Positions 25,176-34,566 are shown, counted from the stretch's first letter. The stretch: 64,000 nt of DNA from Rahnella ecdela (GCF_019049625.1 NZ_JAFMOY010000116.1:1-64000), one strand, 5' to 3'. Translations and numbers: made by a program. The notes: a model not told the origin generated them from the letters alone.

Positions 25176-26948
25176 TTAACCGTCAGTGGCAGGGCGTCGC
25201 ACCAGATCGGTTTTCTGACCACCATTAATGATGGTCGTCGGCGGTGTTTCAGGCACCAGCGCATCCGGAGCAATGTTCATATGGTTGAGAATTTCGCCCA
25301 TGATTTGCCCGAAGATGGGGCCGGCTACCGAACCACCGAAGTGTTTACCGGCCTGAGGATTGTTGACCATTACCACCAGCGCCACGCGCGGATTACTGGC
25401 CGGTGCCACACCGGCGGTGTAGTTGATATAACCGCCATCGTATTTACCGCTGGAACCCATTTTTTCCGCCGTACCGGTTTTAATTGCCAGACGATAACCC
25501 GGCACCGCCGCGCTGAGACCGGAACCTCCCGGCAGGGCGTCACTTTCCATCATATGAATCACGGTTCTGACCACGTCAGCCGACATTACGCGGGTGCCTA
25601 ACACCGGCGGTGTGACTTTGGTAATCGACAGCGGGCGGTAAATGCCTTCTGCGCCAATCGTGGCGTATTCGCGGGCAATTTGCAGCGGCGTTACGCGCAG
25701 GCCATAACCGAATGAGAAGGTTGCGCGTTCAATATCTGCCCAGCGGTCACGGTGCGCGGGGAAATAACCGCTGCTCTCGCCGCCGATGCCTAAATCTGTC
25801 GGTCTGCCCAGACCGAATGACTGATAAAGCTGAACCAGCACGTTCGCAGGCATCGCCAGTGCGATATGCGAAACTGCGATATCACTCGATTTCTGCAAGA
25901 TACCGGTGATGGTCAGCGCCGGCCAGTGGCCGACGTCGCGGATCAGGTGTCCGTTAACAGTGTATGGATGCGTATCGAGAACCGAATCAGGGCGGATCAT
26001 ATGGCGGTTCAGACCGGCCATCACCACCAGCGGTTTCACCGTCGAACCGGGCTCAAAGCTGTCGCTGATCGCCACATTACGCATATTTCTTGGCTGCACG
26101 CCCGCGTAATTGTTTGGGTTGTAAGAAGGGTAGGAGGCCATCCCCAGAATTTCGCCGGTATTCACATCCACCAGCACTGCCGCGCCGGACTCTGCCTGGT
26201 TTAGCGTCACGCCATCGCGCAGGCGGGAATACAGAACGTACTGCATAAAGCTGTCGATGCTGAGATTAATGGTCGGTGGCTGTTGTGGCGCAACTTCTTT
26301 GAGGATACCGATCACGTTGCCGTGGCGATCCTGACGGTATTCGCGCATCCCCGGTTTGCCCTGCAATAACGCATTAAAGCCTTTTTCCACACCGTTCAGG
26401 CCTTCGTTATCTGTCCCGACGACACCGACCAGGTTGGCCGCGGCTTCACTCATGGGATAATAACGGCTGTCATCAAGCTGAGTGCTGATGCCACCAAGAT
26501 GCAGCTGGCTGATATCGGCGGCAATGCCTTCTTCGATTTTACGGCCAAGATACACAAAGCGGCGCTTCGGATCGCTGGTGATGGTTTGCTGTAACTGGGA
26601 AAGCGGCATATTCAGCGCAGAGGCCAGATATTGCCATTTTGGACTGTTCAGATCGCTGTGCAATTCCAGCACGCGGAACGGGTCGGCGATAATATCTTTA
26701 GATGCCACGCTCAGGGCCAGCGGGTGTCCGTTGCGGTCAACAATGGTTCCGCGTCCGGCAGGGATAACGCTTGAGCGAAGCGAGCGGGAATCGGCTTCTT
26801 TTTCCAGCATCGGCTGATTGAGAAGTTGCAGATAGCCTACGCGGCCGAGCAGAAGCGCCAGACAAAAGACGATGCCGAGACAAATCAGCGCAAAGCGCTT
26901 GGTGTAAAAATGCGGTTGGGCGCTGGATTTTTTTGAGCTCGGTGGCAT
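25176..26948 (-). CDS. Second FtsI-type peptidoglycan transpeptidase (class B PBP3 paralogue)
   Basis: The 590-residue protein has a cytoplasmic tail, one membrane helix (about 18-40), a pedestal domain and a transpeptidase domain. Active-site motifs are Ser302-Thr-Val-Lys305, Ser354-Ser-Asp356 and Lys490-Thr-Gly. E. coli FtsI has SSN at the second motif; the Asn to Asp change here is notable. It is not in the mraZ-fts cluster (neighbours are micropeptides and dinI), so it is an additional PBP3, like PBP3SAL of Salmonella, which works in septum formation under acidic conditions. Crosslinking of peptidoglycan is inferred from the family; acid specialisation is only by analogy. Confidence 0.88.
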   Translation of the reverse strand: MPPSSKKSSAQPHFYTKRFALICLGIVFCLALLLGRVGYLQLLNQPMLEKEADSRSLRSSVIPAGRGTIVDRNGHPLALSVASKDIIADPFRVLELHSDLNSPKWQYLASALNMPLSQLQQTITSDPKRRFVYLGRKIEEGIAADISQLHLGGISTQLDDSRYYPMSEAAANLVGVVGTDNEGLNGVEKGFNALLQGKPGMREYRQDRHGNVIGILKEVAPQQPPTINLSIDSFMQYVLYSRLRDGVTLNQAESGAAVLVDVNTGEILGMASYPSYNPNNYAGVQPRNMRNVAISDSFEPGSTVKPLVVMAGLNRHMIRPDSVLDTHPYTVNGHLIRDVGHWPALTITGILQKSSDIAVSHIALAMPANVLVQLYQSFGLGRPTDLGIGGESSGYFPAHRDRWADIERATFSFGYGLRVTPLQIAREYATIGAEGIYRPLSITKVTPPVLGTRVMSADVVRTVIHMMESDALPGGSGLSAAVPGYRLAIKTGTAEKMGSSGKYDGGYINYTAGVAPASNPRVALVVMVNNPQAGKHFGGSVAGPIFGQIMGEILNHMNIAPDALVPETPPTTIINGGQKTDLVRRPATDG

Positions 26949-27171
26949 GGCAGTTTCGCAAAGTCATTGACGCGTTTGAAGCGAAAAGCGATGGCGCCGG
27001 GGAACCCTTTCACCGTATCAAAATGATGCCGGTCAGTGCCCGATAAAAATACAGCTCATCGCTCTGAAAGATAATGAATTTCGTATACATGCACATCTTA
27101 TATTAAGCCATAGCGATGGATTGTTTATTTCAATTGCCCTTTGTAAGCAAGTGCAACGGTGAAGCCGTTTT

Positions 27172-27414
27172 TTACTCGACGGACAGCCATTCGTCCGCTT
27201 CTTCAAACATTTCTTCCAACATTTGGTTTAATTGCGAACGTTCCTGCTTGCTGGCCCCTTGCGTATTCAGCCCGTTGGCCTGCATCGGTTTTACCTTAAC
27301 TTCCGCATCCGGGAACATCCGGTGTACGCGTTTTACCAGTTCTGCTTCAATTTTTGCACTGGCATCAGGGATGCCGGAGACATTCCGTTTGTCAAAAATC
27401 AGTTCAACCCGCAT
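27172..27414 (-). CDS. dinI: DinI-like SOS damage-inducible protein
   Basis: The 80-residue acidic protein matches the DinI family in length and pattern: MRVELIFDKRN start, central RRVHRMFPDAEVKVKPMQ-like strand, GASKQERSQLNQMLEEMFEE helix and the DEWLSVE end. DinI binds RecA filaments and modulates LexA and UmuD cleavage. A LexA box lies 31 bp upstream of the ATG, supporting SOS control. It is a single gene, divergent from scsABCD. DinI has paralogues, so the exact orthologue is uncertain. Confidence 0.85.
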   Translation of the reverse strand: MRVELIFDKRNVSGIPDASAKIEAELVKRVHRMFPDAEVKVKPMQANGLNTQGASKQERSQLNQMLEEMFEEADEWLSVE

Positions 27415-27445
27415 GGTTTTCCTCGTTATTATAAAATTTTATTAA

Positions 27446-27461
27446 CTGGCTAAATATACAG
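27446..27461 (-). promoter_or_regulatory. LexA (SOS) box of dinI
   Basis: Minus strand reads TACTGTATATTTAGCCAG, with the CTG-N10-CAG core at these coordinates and AT-rich centre, matching the enterobacterial LexA consensus. It sits 31 bp ahead of the dinI start. Confidence 0.85.
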
Positions 27462-27557
27462 TATGCAAGGCGTGCGCTCTAGTGATTTTTCGCCTGAACA
27501 TTGGAACGCAGCGCAGATTACTGAGCGTAAATTCATGTAATTCATGATTCATACATC

Positions 27558-27590
27558 TTGTGAATGTCTGGTTGACCGCTAGAATAGCGG
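27558..27590 (+). promoter_or_regulatory. scsA promoter with CCGCTA/TAGCGG operator
   Basis: A TTGTGA -35 (27558-27563) and TAGAAT -10 (27580-27585) are spaced by 16 bp. A perfect inverted repeat CCGCTA-GAA-TAGCGG (27576-27590) covers the -10. A protein bound there would block RNA polymerase, so a repressor of the scs operon is possible. The regulator is not identifiable here. Confidence 0.5.
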
Positions 27591-27608
27591 CCTGTCTGAG
27601 AGGGAAAT

Positions 27609-27974
27609 GTGGATAAACAACGGCGTACAGCACTGGTATTTTTTTGCCTGGCCTGTCTGGTCATACTGACGTGTATGACGCAGCGCATCGCCGGGCTGAA
27701 TGCGTTGTCCGCTATCCTGCATCAGGAAACCGCGACTGCGCAGGCATCATCCACGACCTCTGAAATCGCTAAAATCCCGGCTCCCTGCGAGCTCAGCAGC
27801 AAATCCCTGCTTTCTGTTCCTCCTCTCCTTTTAGAATTTGCATTTCTGGCGCTGAGCCTGCTGCTGGCCTTTCTGTCACGCGGCAATATGGCGGCGATCC
27901 GCCTGCTTGTGCCGCAAGCGGTCCCCGTGCCGCGCCTGAGAGTGCATCTGCGGCACTGCGTTTTCCGGGAATAA
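27609..27974 (+). CDS. scsA: ScsA, suppressor of copper sensitivity membrane protein
   Basis: A GTG start after a GAGAGG ribosome site gives 121 residues with two membrane helices (about 8-22 and 70-88) and a periplasmic loop with a Cys (PAPCEL). It is the first gene of a four-gene set in the order scsA, scsB, scsC, scsD, as in Salmonella. ScsA function is poorly known; peroxide and copper tolerance have been proposed for the operon. Identification rests mainly on position, length and topology. Confidence 0.75.
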   Translation: MDKQRRTALVFFCLACLVILTCMTQRIAGLNALSAILHQETATAQASSTTSEIAKIPAPCELSSKSLLSVPPLLLEFAFLALSLLLAFLSRGNMAAIRLLVPQAVPVPRLRVHLRHCVFRE

Positions 27975-28026
27975 AAACACGCCTGTTTTTCATCAGGATG
28001 TGACTTTTTATTTTTGGAGAAAATCT

Positions 28027-30072
28027 ATGCGAAGTTTATTCAGGGCGGCCGCTGGCTGTCTGCTGATGTTCTGGCTACATACCGGATATGCTGCCGACAC
28101 CGGCTGGCTGCAAAGCCCGCAAAATACCCACGCGAAAGTGCGTTTACAGGCGCAGCCTGCCGATTCTTCTGAGAAAGAAACCCGGCTGCTGCTTTCTGTC
28201 AGTCTCGAGAAAGGCTGGAAAACCTACTGGCGGTCGCCGGGAGAGGGCGGCATCGCGCCGTCGGTAGAATGGCAAAAACCGGTCACGGCGGAGAAGGTTA
28301 AATGGTCCTGGCCGACGCCCGCACGTTTTGATGTCGCGGGTATCACGACTCAGGGCTATCACGATGAGGTCACGCTGCCAATAATGCTTACCGGCACAGT
28401 GCCCGGCACAATAGCCGGAACGCTGACGCTGCCGGTGTGCAGCAACGTGTGCATTCTCACCGACTATCCTTTCAGTCTGGATCTCAGTCCCAACGGAGAT
28501 AACGCAGAATTTGCCCGCGAATTTGCCGCAGCGATGGGCAAAGTGCCGATTGCAGAAGGGCTGGCAGACAGCGTAACGGCGGGTTATCGCGCCGGTGTAT
28601 TGCAGATTACCGCCCATCGCGGGCAGGGCTGGCAAAATCCGGAGCTCTTTACCGATACGCTGGAAGGCAGTTCGCTGGGCAAACCGGTAGTGAAAGTGGA
28701 CGGGCAACAGGCGCGGTTCACGCTGCCGGTGACGGACGAGTGGGGCGAAAAAGCTTCGGATATCAGCGGCAAAACGCTGAGTATCGTGTTGTCGGACAAC
28801 GGGCTTGCGCAGCAGGTAAGCCTGAACGTGAGTCCGCTTCCCGCTGAAGTTCCGGGCAGTATTGCACTCTGGCAGGTGGCCCTGATGGCGCTGGCCGGCG
28901 GGTTTATCCTCAATCTGATGCCTTGTGTTCTGCCGGTGCTGGGCATGAAACTCGGCAGCATTTTGCAGGTTGAACAACGCAATCGGAAAAGTATTCGCGT
29001 GCAGTTTCTGGCGTCGTCTGCCGGGATCATCACCTCGTTTCTGGCGCTGGCATTGCTGATGACGCTGCTGCGTTACACCAACCAGACGCTGGGCTGGGGG
29101 ATCCAGTTTCAGAACCCGTGGTTTATCGGCCTGATGGTGCTGGTCACGGCGGTGTTTACCGCCAATCTGCTGGGGTTATTTGAAATCAATCTGCCTTCAC
29201 GGATGACGACCCGTCTGGCGACACATCAGGGTTCCGGTCTCAGCGGACACTTTGCCGAAGGCGCGTTTGCCACGCTGCTGGCGACGCCCTGTTCCGCGCC
29301 GTTTCTCGGTACTGCGGTGGCGTTTGCGCTGGCCGCACCGCTGCCGGTTCTGTGGGGACTGTTCCTGATGCTGGGCATTGGCATGAGTCTGCCGTGGCTG
29401 ATGATTGCCTTGTGGCCGGGGCTGGCGATGTGTCTGCCGCGCCCTGGCCGCTGGATGTTACGGCTGCGGCTTTTCCTCGGCGTGCTGATGTTGTCGGCGT
29501 GTCTGTGGTTGCTGAGCCTGATGCAAAACCACTTCTCTTTGCTGTTTGTGGCCATGCTGGCGTGCGTACTGCTGGTGATGTTGTTTGTCTTATCTGTGCA
29601 GCGCTATGGAATGCGCAACTCGGCGTTAACCGCCGGTGCTTGCGCCGTTCTGGCGGGCGCAGTCATTGTGATTGCTACGCAGTTTTCCGGCGCTGGCGGG
29701 AAGCCACTGCGCGATGATATTGCCTGGCAACCCTTATCAGAGGAAGCGATTCAGACTGCGCTGGCGGACAAAAAAGTGGTCTTTGTGGATGTCACCGCCG
29801 ACTGGTGTGTGACCTGTAAAGCCAATAAATACAACGTTCTGATGAGCAAAGACGTGCAGAAAGCGCTGACAGAGCACGATGTCGTCGCCCTGCGAGGTGA
29901 CTGGACGTTGCCGTCAAAACCAATCAATGAATTCCTGCAAAAACGCGGCAGCGTCGCCGTGCCGTTTAATCAAATTTATGGTCCGCACAGTCCTGCCGGT
30001 GAAATTTTATCGCCGCTGCTGACGCGTGATGCCGTATTACAGGGGCTGCAACAAGCCCGCGGAGCCCGATAA
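28027..30072 (+). CDS. scsB: ScsB, DsbD-like thiol-disulfide transporter
   Basis: The 681-residue protein begins with a signal peptide (MRSLFRAAAGCLLMF...). It has a periplasmic N-terminal part with a Cys pair (LPVCSNVCI), a membrane domain with the two catalytic half-sites LNLMPCVLPV and ATPCSAPFLG, and a C-terminal thioredoxin domain with WCVTCK. It carries electrons from cytoplasmic thioredoxin to the periplasm, where its partner is ScsC. I chose the ATG at 28027, preceded by TTTGGAGAAA, over one 27 bp upstream that would spoil the signal peptide. Its stop shares one base with the scsC start (TAATG). Confidence 0.9.
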   Translation: MRSLFRAAAGCLLMFWLHTGYAADTGWLQSPQNTHAKVRLQAQPADSSEKETRLLLSVSLEKGWKTYWRSPGEGGIAPSVEWQKPVTAEKVKWSWPTPARFDVAGITTQGYHDEVTLPIMLTGTVPGTIAGTLTLPVCSNVCILTDYPFSLDLSPNGDNAEFAREFAAAMGKVPIAEGLADSVTAGYRAGVLQITAHRGQGWQNPELFTDTLEGSSLGKPVVKVDGQQARFTLPVTDEWGEKASDISGKTLSIVLSDNGLAQQVSLNVSPLPAEVPGSIALWQVALMALAGGFILNLMPCVLPVLGMKLGSILQVEQRNRKSIRVQFLASSAGIITSFLALALLMTLLRYTNQTLGWGIQFQNPWFIGLMVLVTAVFTANLLGLFEINLPSRMTTRLATHQGSGLSGHFAEGAFATLLATPCSAPFLGTAVAFALAAPLPVLWGLFLMLGIGMSLPWLMIALWPGLAMCLPRPGRWMLRLRLFLGVLMLSACLWLLSLMQNHFSLLFVAMLACVLLVMLFVLSVQRYGMRNSALTAGACAVLAGAVIVIATQFSGAGGKPLRDDIAWQPLSEEAIQTALADKKVVFVDVTADWCVTCKANKYNVLMSKDVQKALTEHDVVALRGDWTLPSKPINEFLQKRGSVAVPFNQIYGPHSPAGEILSPLLTRDAVLQGLQQARGAR

Positions 30073-30656
30073 TGAAAACGTTAATGCTGATTATGATGAT
30101 GGTTATTTCTCCGGCTGTTCTGGCGATGACGCCGGAAGACACGCTGTTTAATAATCCGGCCTCGCCGTGGTTTGGCGCGAAAAATCCGCGTCTGACGATT
30201 GTGTCCTTCACCGATTACAACTGTCCTTACTGCAAGCAGTTTGACCCGATGCTGGAAAAGGTAGCGAAGGAAAATCCCGATATAAAAGTGGTGATTAAGC
30301 TGCTGCCTTTCCGCGGCGCGAGTTCCATTATTGCCGGTCGTGCGGCGATGACGGTCTGGGAACAACATCCGGAAAAGTTTCTGATCGTGCATCAGCGGCT
30401 GATGTCTAAAAAAGGCCAGCATGATGAAGCCAGTGCGCTTGAGGCAGTGAAATATGCCGGACTGGAACCCATCCGCGTGACGCCCGCCAGTTACCTTGAA
30501 CTGAAAACCAATGTGGAAATTGCTGAAGTGCTGGGTATTCAGGGAACACCGGCGACGATTATTGGCGATCAGCTGATTGCGGGCGCCATTTCTTATGAGG
30601 ATTTGCAGAAGGTCGTGAAGGAACAGCTGGCGAAGGCAAAAAATGATCAGGCTTAA
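30072..30656 (+). CDS. scsC: ScsC, DsbA/DsbG-like periplasmic thiol protein
   Basis: The 194-residue precursor has a signal peptide (MKTLMLIMMMVISPAVLA) and a DsbA-type thioredoxin fold with active site CPYCKQF and cis-Pro loop GTPATII. ScsC is kept reduced by ScsB and acts as a periplasmic reductase, isomerase or copper-binding thiol protein. Only about 30 residues separate signal peptide and thioredoxin core, so it lacks the long N-terminal trimerisation region of Proteus ScsC; a monomer is expected, as in Salmonella. It overlaps scsD by 14 bp. Confidence 0.9.
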   Translation: MKTLMLIMMMVISPAVLAMTPEDTLFNNPASPWFGAKNPRLTIVSFTDYNCPYCKQFDPMLEKVAKENPDIKVVIKLLPFRGASSIIAGRAAMTVWEQHPEKFLIVHQRLMSKKGQHDEASALEAVKYAGLEPIRVTPASYLELKTNVEIAEVLGIQGTPATIIGDQLIAGAISYEDLQKVVKEQLAKAKNDQA

Positions 30657-31149
30657 GCGCTGGGCCCGCGAAGGTGCCATTCTTGTCGTATTGATTTTGG
30701 TGGTGATGCTGGGGATGGATTTTCTGCGCGCACCGCAGGCTCCGGCCAGTTTTGGCAGCCAGCCGTTGCAGACCATCAGCAATCAGTCACTGACGCTTAA
30801 CCAACAAAGCCAGCAGGGCCCATTGCTGGTCTACTTCTGGGCTACATGGTGTGGCGTGTGCAAAATGACCACGCCTTCAGTTGCCCGGCTGGCAGAAGAA
30901 GGGGAGAACGTGCTGACCGTAGCATTGCGTTCCGGTGATAACGCCACGCTGGAACGTTATCTGCAAGGCAAGGACATTCAGATGCCGGTGGTTAACGACG
31001 CCCGCGGCGATTTGTCGGCTCAATGGGATATCGGCGTCACACCGACGTTTGTCATCATTGATAAAGGGCAGGTCATCGCCACGACCACGGGCTGGACATC
31101 TTACTGGGGAATGAAAGCGCGGATGTGGTGGGCGCAAATCCGCGCCTGA
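30643..31149 (+). CDS. scsD: ScsD, membrane-anchored thioredoxin-like protein
   Basis: The 168-residue protein has an N-terminal membrane anchor (about 10-28) and a TlpA/ResA-like thioredoxin domain with WATWCGVCKM and a cis-Pro motif (GVTPTFVII). It is the last gene of the scs operon, overlapping scsC. A role in periplasmic disulfide reduction with ScsBC is inferred from the family. A strong terminator follows and also serves the convergent yejM. Confidence 0.88.
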   Translation: MIRLKRWAREGAILVVLILVVMLGMDFLRAPQAPASFGSQPLQTISNQSLTLNQQSQQGPLLVYFWATWCGVCKMTTPSVARLAEEGENVLTVALRSGDNATLERYLQGKDIQMPVVNDARGDLSAQWDIGVTPTFVIIDKGQVIATTTGWTSYWGMKARMWWAQIRA

Positions 31150-31176
31150 GTTGCTGTTTTGATCCTGCCAAAATAA

Positions 31177-31207
31177 AAGGCCTTCACTGTGGTGAAGGCC
31201 TTTTTTC
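31177..31207. terminator. Terminator between scsD and yejM
   Basis: Perfect 11-bp stem AAGGCCTTCAC/GTGAAGGCCTT with a TGTG loop and six T residues on the plus strand. A-rich bases on the other side make it potentially bidirectional for the convergent genes. Confidence 0.88.
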
Positions 31208-31228
31208 ATATTGAGCTATGACCAGAAA

Positions 31229-33010
31229 TCAGTTCGCCAGGAAACGTTTCTCATCGGTCAGCACCTGAAGCAGTAAACCCAGCTCCGGTTTCTGATCTTT
31301 AATCCGTTTGCCATCGGTATCAAAGGCACGGAAATCGCCATCGCTTTCCAGTTCCAGCGTTTGTTCCGGTGTCGTGATAATCAGCGTACCGTCATCGCTG
31401 GTCGTCACCCAGTTATGGCGGCGTTTGGCAGCAAACAAATCTTCACCCTGCGAATAATCCGCCGGTGATGTCGTGACGTGCAACAGACGCTGCATCAGCG
31501 TGGTCATCACATCCGCATGATCCGTCAGCTTATTAATATTTTGCGCAGGCGTGCCCGGCCAGTGAATAATCAGCGGAACCTGCAACTGGCGGCGGTTCAT
31601 GGAATTGCCTGAACCCCAGGTCCCGTTTTCGTTAAATTCAATGCCGTGAGACGCGGTGATCACCACCACGGTTTTATCAAGCTCACCGCGGTCTTTCAGC
31701 GATTGCAGGATGGCCTGGATCTGGTCATCAACGCTTTGAGCACCGGCCTGATAACGGTGAATAAAGGTGTTGCCTGTCGGCACGCTGTCACCGTCCTGAC
31801 GCAACGCCGCGCTGATCCCGTTCAGACTGACATATGAGAACCACGGGCCATTGCCGCGCACGTTCAGCCATTGCTGCCACTGATTCACGGTTTGTTCATC
31901 GGACTGTTTAACCGGCGGTGGCAAGGTGAAGTCGGTCAGCAACGCCTGACGGTACAGCGGGCTGTTAAAGCCGTCAGAAGCAAACAGGCCAAATTCGTAA
32001 CCCTGCTGTTCCAGCGAGGTGACCAGTGCAGAAGGTTTACGTGCTGCCAGAATGCCCTGCATATAGCTTGGCGAAATCCCGTAGAACAGCCCGAACTGGC
32101 CGGTATCATTACGGTTGCCGGAACTGAAATGCTGGTCAAAACGAATGTTGTGGTTGGCGAAATCGCTCAGCGCTGGCATCTCTTTATCCAGCGTGGCGGT
32201 ATGTACGCCATCAACCACGACCATCAGCAAATTATACTTCGAACCGGTTTTCGCAAAGCTGATGGTGTTGAGCGGATATTCCACCGCCAGCGCTTCAGGA
32301 TTGCCTTGTTCGATAAGCCGCTTCTGGTATTCCTCAGCATTGAGCAGACCATGCTTTTCAAGGAATTTACGAGCCGTCATCGGATACGAGAGCGGAAGAT
32401 TCGCGCGCTGCATGGTGATCGGACGATAGAAGTTAGCATCCGCCCAGATATACATCAGGTGCGACGCAAAGAAACTGGCAATGAACAGCACGACAATCGG
32501 CTTGGCGAAATTACGCCGGTTCAGGCTGCGCAGTTTCTGCCACGCCCAGGTGCCAAACAGCATTTCCAGCAGGAAAATGACCGGCACAGCAATGAACATC
32601 AGCTGCCAGTCGCGCGCCATTTCACCCTGTCCGGGGTTCACCACCAGTTCCCATACCACCGGATTGATATGCAGGTGGAAACGGGTAAACACCTCGGTAT
32701 CCACCAGCAGCAGCGTCAGCCCGGCAGTCGCCAGAATGGCAGACAGGAACCGCAGCAGCCGTTGCGACATCACCACAAAGGTCAGCGGGAAGATAATCAG
32801 CAAATAAGCGGAGAATCCGATAAAGCTGAAATGCCCAAGCCAGCTGACCAGCGCGTAGATACGCCCCTGCAATGAAGAAGGCCAGTCAGAAACAAACAGG
32901 TAGCGGCTGCCGAGCCCAAGAATGAGCAGGATATTAAACAGGGCGAACCAGTGCCCCCAGCTGATCATCTGGGATACTTTTTCGCGATAGCGCTGACGAT
33001 TTGTCACCAT
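31229..33010 (-). CDS. yejM: YejM/PbgA (LapC), inner-membrane regulator of LPS synthesis
   Basis: The 593-residue protein closely follows E. coli YejM: start MVTNRQRYREKVSQM, five N-terminal membrane helices (to about residue 190), a linker with NFYRPITMQRANLPLSYPMT, and a periplasmic alkaline phosphatase-like domain ending LLQVLTDEKRFLAN. YejM senses lipid A and antagonises LapB (YciM), so that FtsH degrades less LpxC. The hydrolase-like domain is thought not to act as a normal phosphatase. It follows yejL on the same strand, separated by 24 bp, as in E. coli. Confidence 0.94.
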   Translation of the reverse strand: MVTNRQRYREKVSQMISWGHWFALFNILLILGLGSRYLFVSDWPSSLQGRIYALVSWLGHFSFIGFSAYLLIIFPLTFVVMSQRLLRFLSAILATAGLTLLLVDTEVFTRFHLHINPVVWELVVNPGQGEMARDWQLMFIAVPVIFLLEMLFGTWAWQKLRSLNRRNFAKPIVVLFIASFFASHLMYIWADANFYRPITMQRANLPLSYPMTARKFLEKHGLLNAEEYQKRLIEQGNPEALAVEYPLNTISFAKTGSKYNLLMVVVDGVHTATLDKEMPALSDFANHNIRFDQHFSSGNRNDTGQFGLFYGISPSYMQGILAARKPSALVTSLEQQGYEFGLFASDGFNSPLYRQALLTDFTLPPPVKQSDEQTVNQWQQWLNVRGNGPWFSYVSLNGISAALRQDGDSVPTGNTFIHRYQAGAQSVDDQIQAILQSLKDRGELDKTVVVITASHGIEFNENGTWGSGNSMNRRQLQVPLIIHWPGTPAQNINKLTDHADVMTTLMQRLLHVTTSPADYSQGEDLFAAKRRHNWVTTSDDGTLIITTPEQTLELESDGDFRAFDTDGKRIKDQKPELGLLLQVLTDEKRFLAN

Positions 33011-33034
33011 GAGAGGTATTGGGCAGTTTGTAGA

Positions 33035-33262
33035 TTAATGGGCTTTATCTTCTCTTATCGACGCTTGCAACGCTTTCGCAAAAGACTGGGACAAGGCTTT
33101 GCGTTGTGCAGGAGCGACGCTGGTATTAATAAGGTTAGTCACCATATTGCCCAGAACCATCAAAGAAAGGTCTGTCGGGGCGCGGTGCTTTTCGAGAACA
33201 GTCGCCAGCTCGGAAAGGATCTGTTCAACGTGTTCGTCACTGTAACGGGATGATTGTGCCAT
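33035..33262 (-). CDS. yejL: YejL (DUF1414) small conserved protein
   Basis: 75 residues starting [14 protein letters not shown], the same length as E. coli YejL. The core [20 protein letters not shown] is highly conserved. I placed the start at 33262 because this matches the family; an upstream start at 33289 would add nine residues. Function unknown. It lies directly before yejM and divergent to yejK. Confidence 0.92.
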   Translation of the reverse strand: MAQSSRYSDEHVEQILSELATVLEKHRAPTDLSLMVLGNMVTNLINTSVAPAQRKALSQSFAKALQASIREDKAH

Positions 33263-33483
33263 AGAGTATTGTGCTTCTTGATCTGACAAAGTCCAATATC
33301 TTAGCCGATCACAGACCTACTTTCCGCATTTTTATAACTGAGTTCATGTTGGAAGAGTGATCGCATCTATTAATCCTTGTTTCAGCTTTCGTTGCGGTTG
33401 CGGCTTTGACGCTTCGGTGTTTGAATACGCCCCGCAGGCAAACCCTTCTTACACGGCTGCAATTCTTACAGGAGAAAGTCCCC

Positions 33484-34488
33484 ATGAGTCTGGATATTGA
33501 GCAGATTGCTCTGCACCAGTTGAACAAACGTGACGAGCAAACGCTGGATGTTGTGCTGCGCGATACGCTTCTGACGCCGAATGCGGCCGTTGATGAAATG
33601 ATGGCTGAGCTGCACCGCGTCTACAGCGCTAAAAGCAAAGCGTATGGTCTGTTCAATGAAGACAGCGAACTGGCTGTGACGTTGCGCAGTTGCCGCAAAG
33701 GGGACGACGATTTTCTGTCATTCAGCCGCGCTGCAACCGGTCGTCTGCGTGATGAACTGGCGAAATACCCGTTTGCCGAAGGCGGCGTGGTGTTGTTCTG
33801 TCATTACCGCTTCCTGGCGGTTGAGTATTTACTGGTGGCGGTGCTTAACAGCCGCAGCAGTATGCGCGTCAACGAGCAGCTGGACGTCAGCAGCATCCAT
33901 TATCTCGATATCAATCATGCCGATATCGTGGCGCGTATTGATCTGACCGAATGGGAAACTAACCCGGAATCGACCCGTTATCTGACCTTCCTCAAAGGCC
34001 GGGTAGGGCGCAAAGTCTCAGACTTTTTCATGGATTTTCTCGGCGCGTCTGAAGGTCTGGATACCAAAGCGCAGAACCGTGGCCTGTTGCAGGCGGTTGA
34101 TGATTTCTGTACCGAAGCGCAGCTCGATAAAAATGAGCGTCAGAATTACCGTCAGCAGGTTTATACCTACTGCAACGAGCAGTTGCAGGCGGGCGAAGAA
34201 ATCGCACTGGATGATTTGTCCGAAGAACTGCCGCCGTGGAATGATAAGAAATTCAAAGAATTCACGCAGGAGCAGGGCTATCAGCTGGAAGAAACCTTCC
34301 CTGCAGATCGCAGCACCTTGCGTCAGCTGACCAAATTCGCCGGCAGCGGCGGCGGGCTGAGCATTAACTTCGATGCCATGCTGATGGGCGAACGCATTTT
34401 CTGGGATCCGGCCACCGATACGCTGACCATCAAAGGCACACCGCCCAATCTGCGGGATCAGCTACAGCGTAAGGCCGGTAATAAATAA
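33484..34488 (+). CDS. yejK: Nucleoid-associated protein YejK (NdpA)
   Basis: The 334-residue protein matches YejK/NdpA, starting [13 protein letters not shown] after CAGGAGAAAG. It is a nucleoid-associated protein reported to influence topoisomerase IV and gyrase. No membrane segment. An upstream in-frame start at 33406 is unlikely as it adds 26 residues without homology. It is divergent from yejL, as in E. coli. Confidence 0.93.
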   Translation: MSLDIEQIALHQLNKRDEQTLDVVLRDTLLTPNAAVDEMMAELHRVYSAKSKAYGLFNEDSELAVTLRSCRKGDDDFLSFSRAATGRLRDELAKYPFAEGGVVLFCHYRFLAVEYLLVAVLNSRSSMRVNEQLDVSSIHYLDINHADIVARIDLTEWETNPESTRYLTFLKGRVGRKVSDFFMDFLGASEGLDTKAQNRGLLQAVDDFCTEAQLDKNERQNYRQQVYTYCNEQLQAGEEIALDDLSEELPPWNDKKFKEFTQEQGYQLEETFPADRSTLRQLTKFAGSGGGLSINFDAMLMGERIFWDPATDTLTIKGTPPNLRDQLQRKAGNK

Positions 34489-34490
34489 TC

Positions 34491-34518
34491 GCTCCCTCCG
34501 CTGCGCAGGGGGAGGAGC
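34491..34518. repeat. GCTCCCTCC/GGAGGAGC palindrome downstream of yejK
   Basis: GC-rich inverted repeat starting within 3 bp of the yejK stop. It shares the CTCCCTC and GGGGGAGG core with elements at 13362 and 39087. Confidence 0.65.
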
Positions 34519-34538
34519 AAATCAGAATAGCGCCCAAT

Positions 34539-34566
34539 AAAAAACGCCGCATAAGCGGCGTTTTTT
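34539..34566. terminator. Bidirectional terminator between yejK and rplY
   Basis: CGCCGC-ATAA-GCGGCG stem flanked by A5 on the left and T6 on the right, so it can serve both convergent genes. Confidence 0.88.

Noticed and set aside
27151-27174. AACGG/CCGTT hairpin with T-run next to dinI
   Set aside because: The T-run is on the plus strand, where no gene ends; on the dinI strand it lacks a T-tract, so it is not a convincing terminator.
31871-32875. 334-codon plus-strand frame opposite yejM
   Set aside because: It is antisense to a well conserved yejM and its composition (Gln, His, Arg) is typical of a shadow frame.
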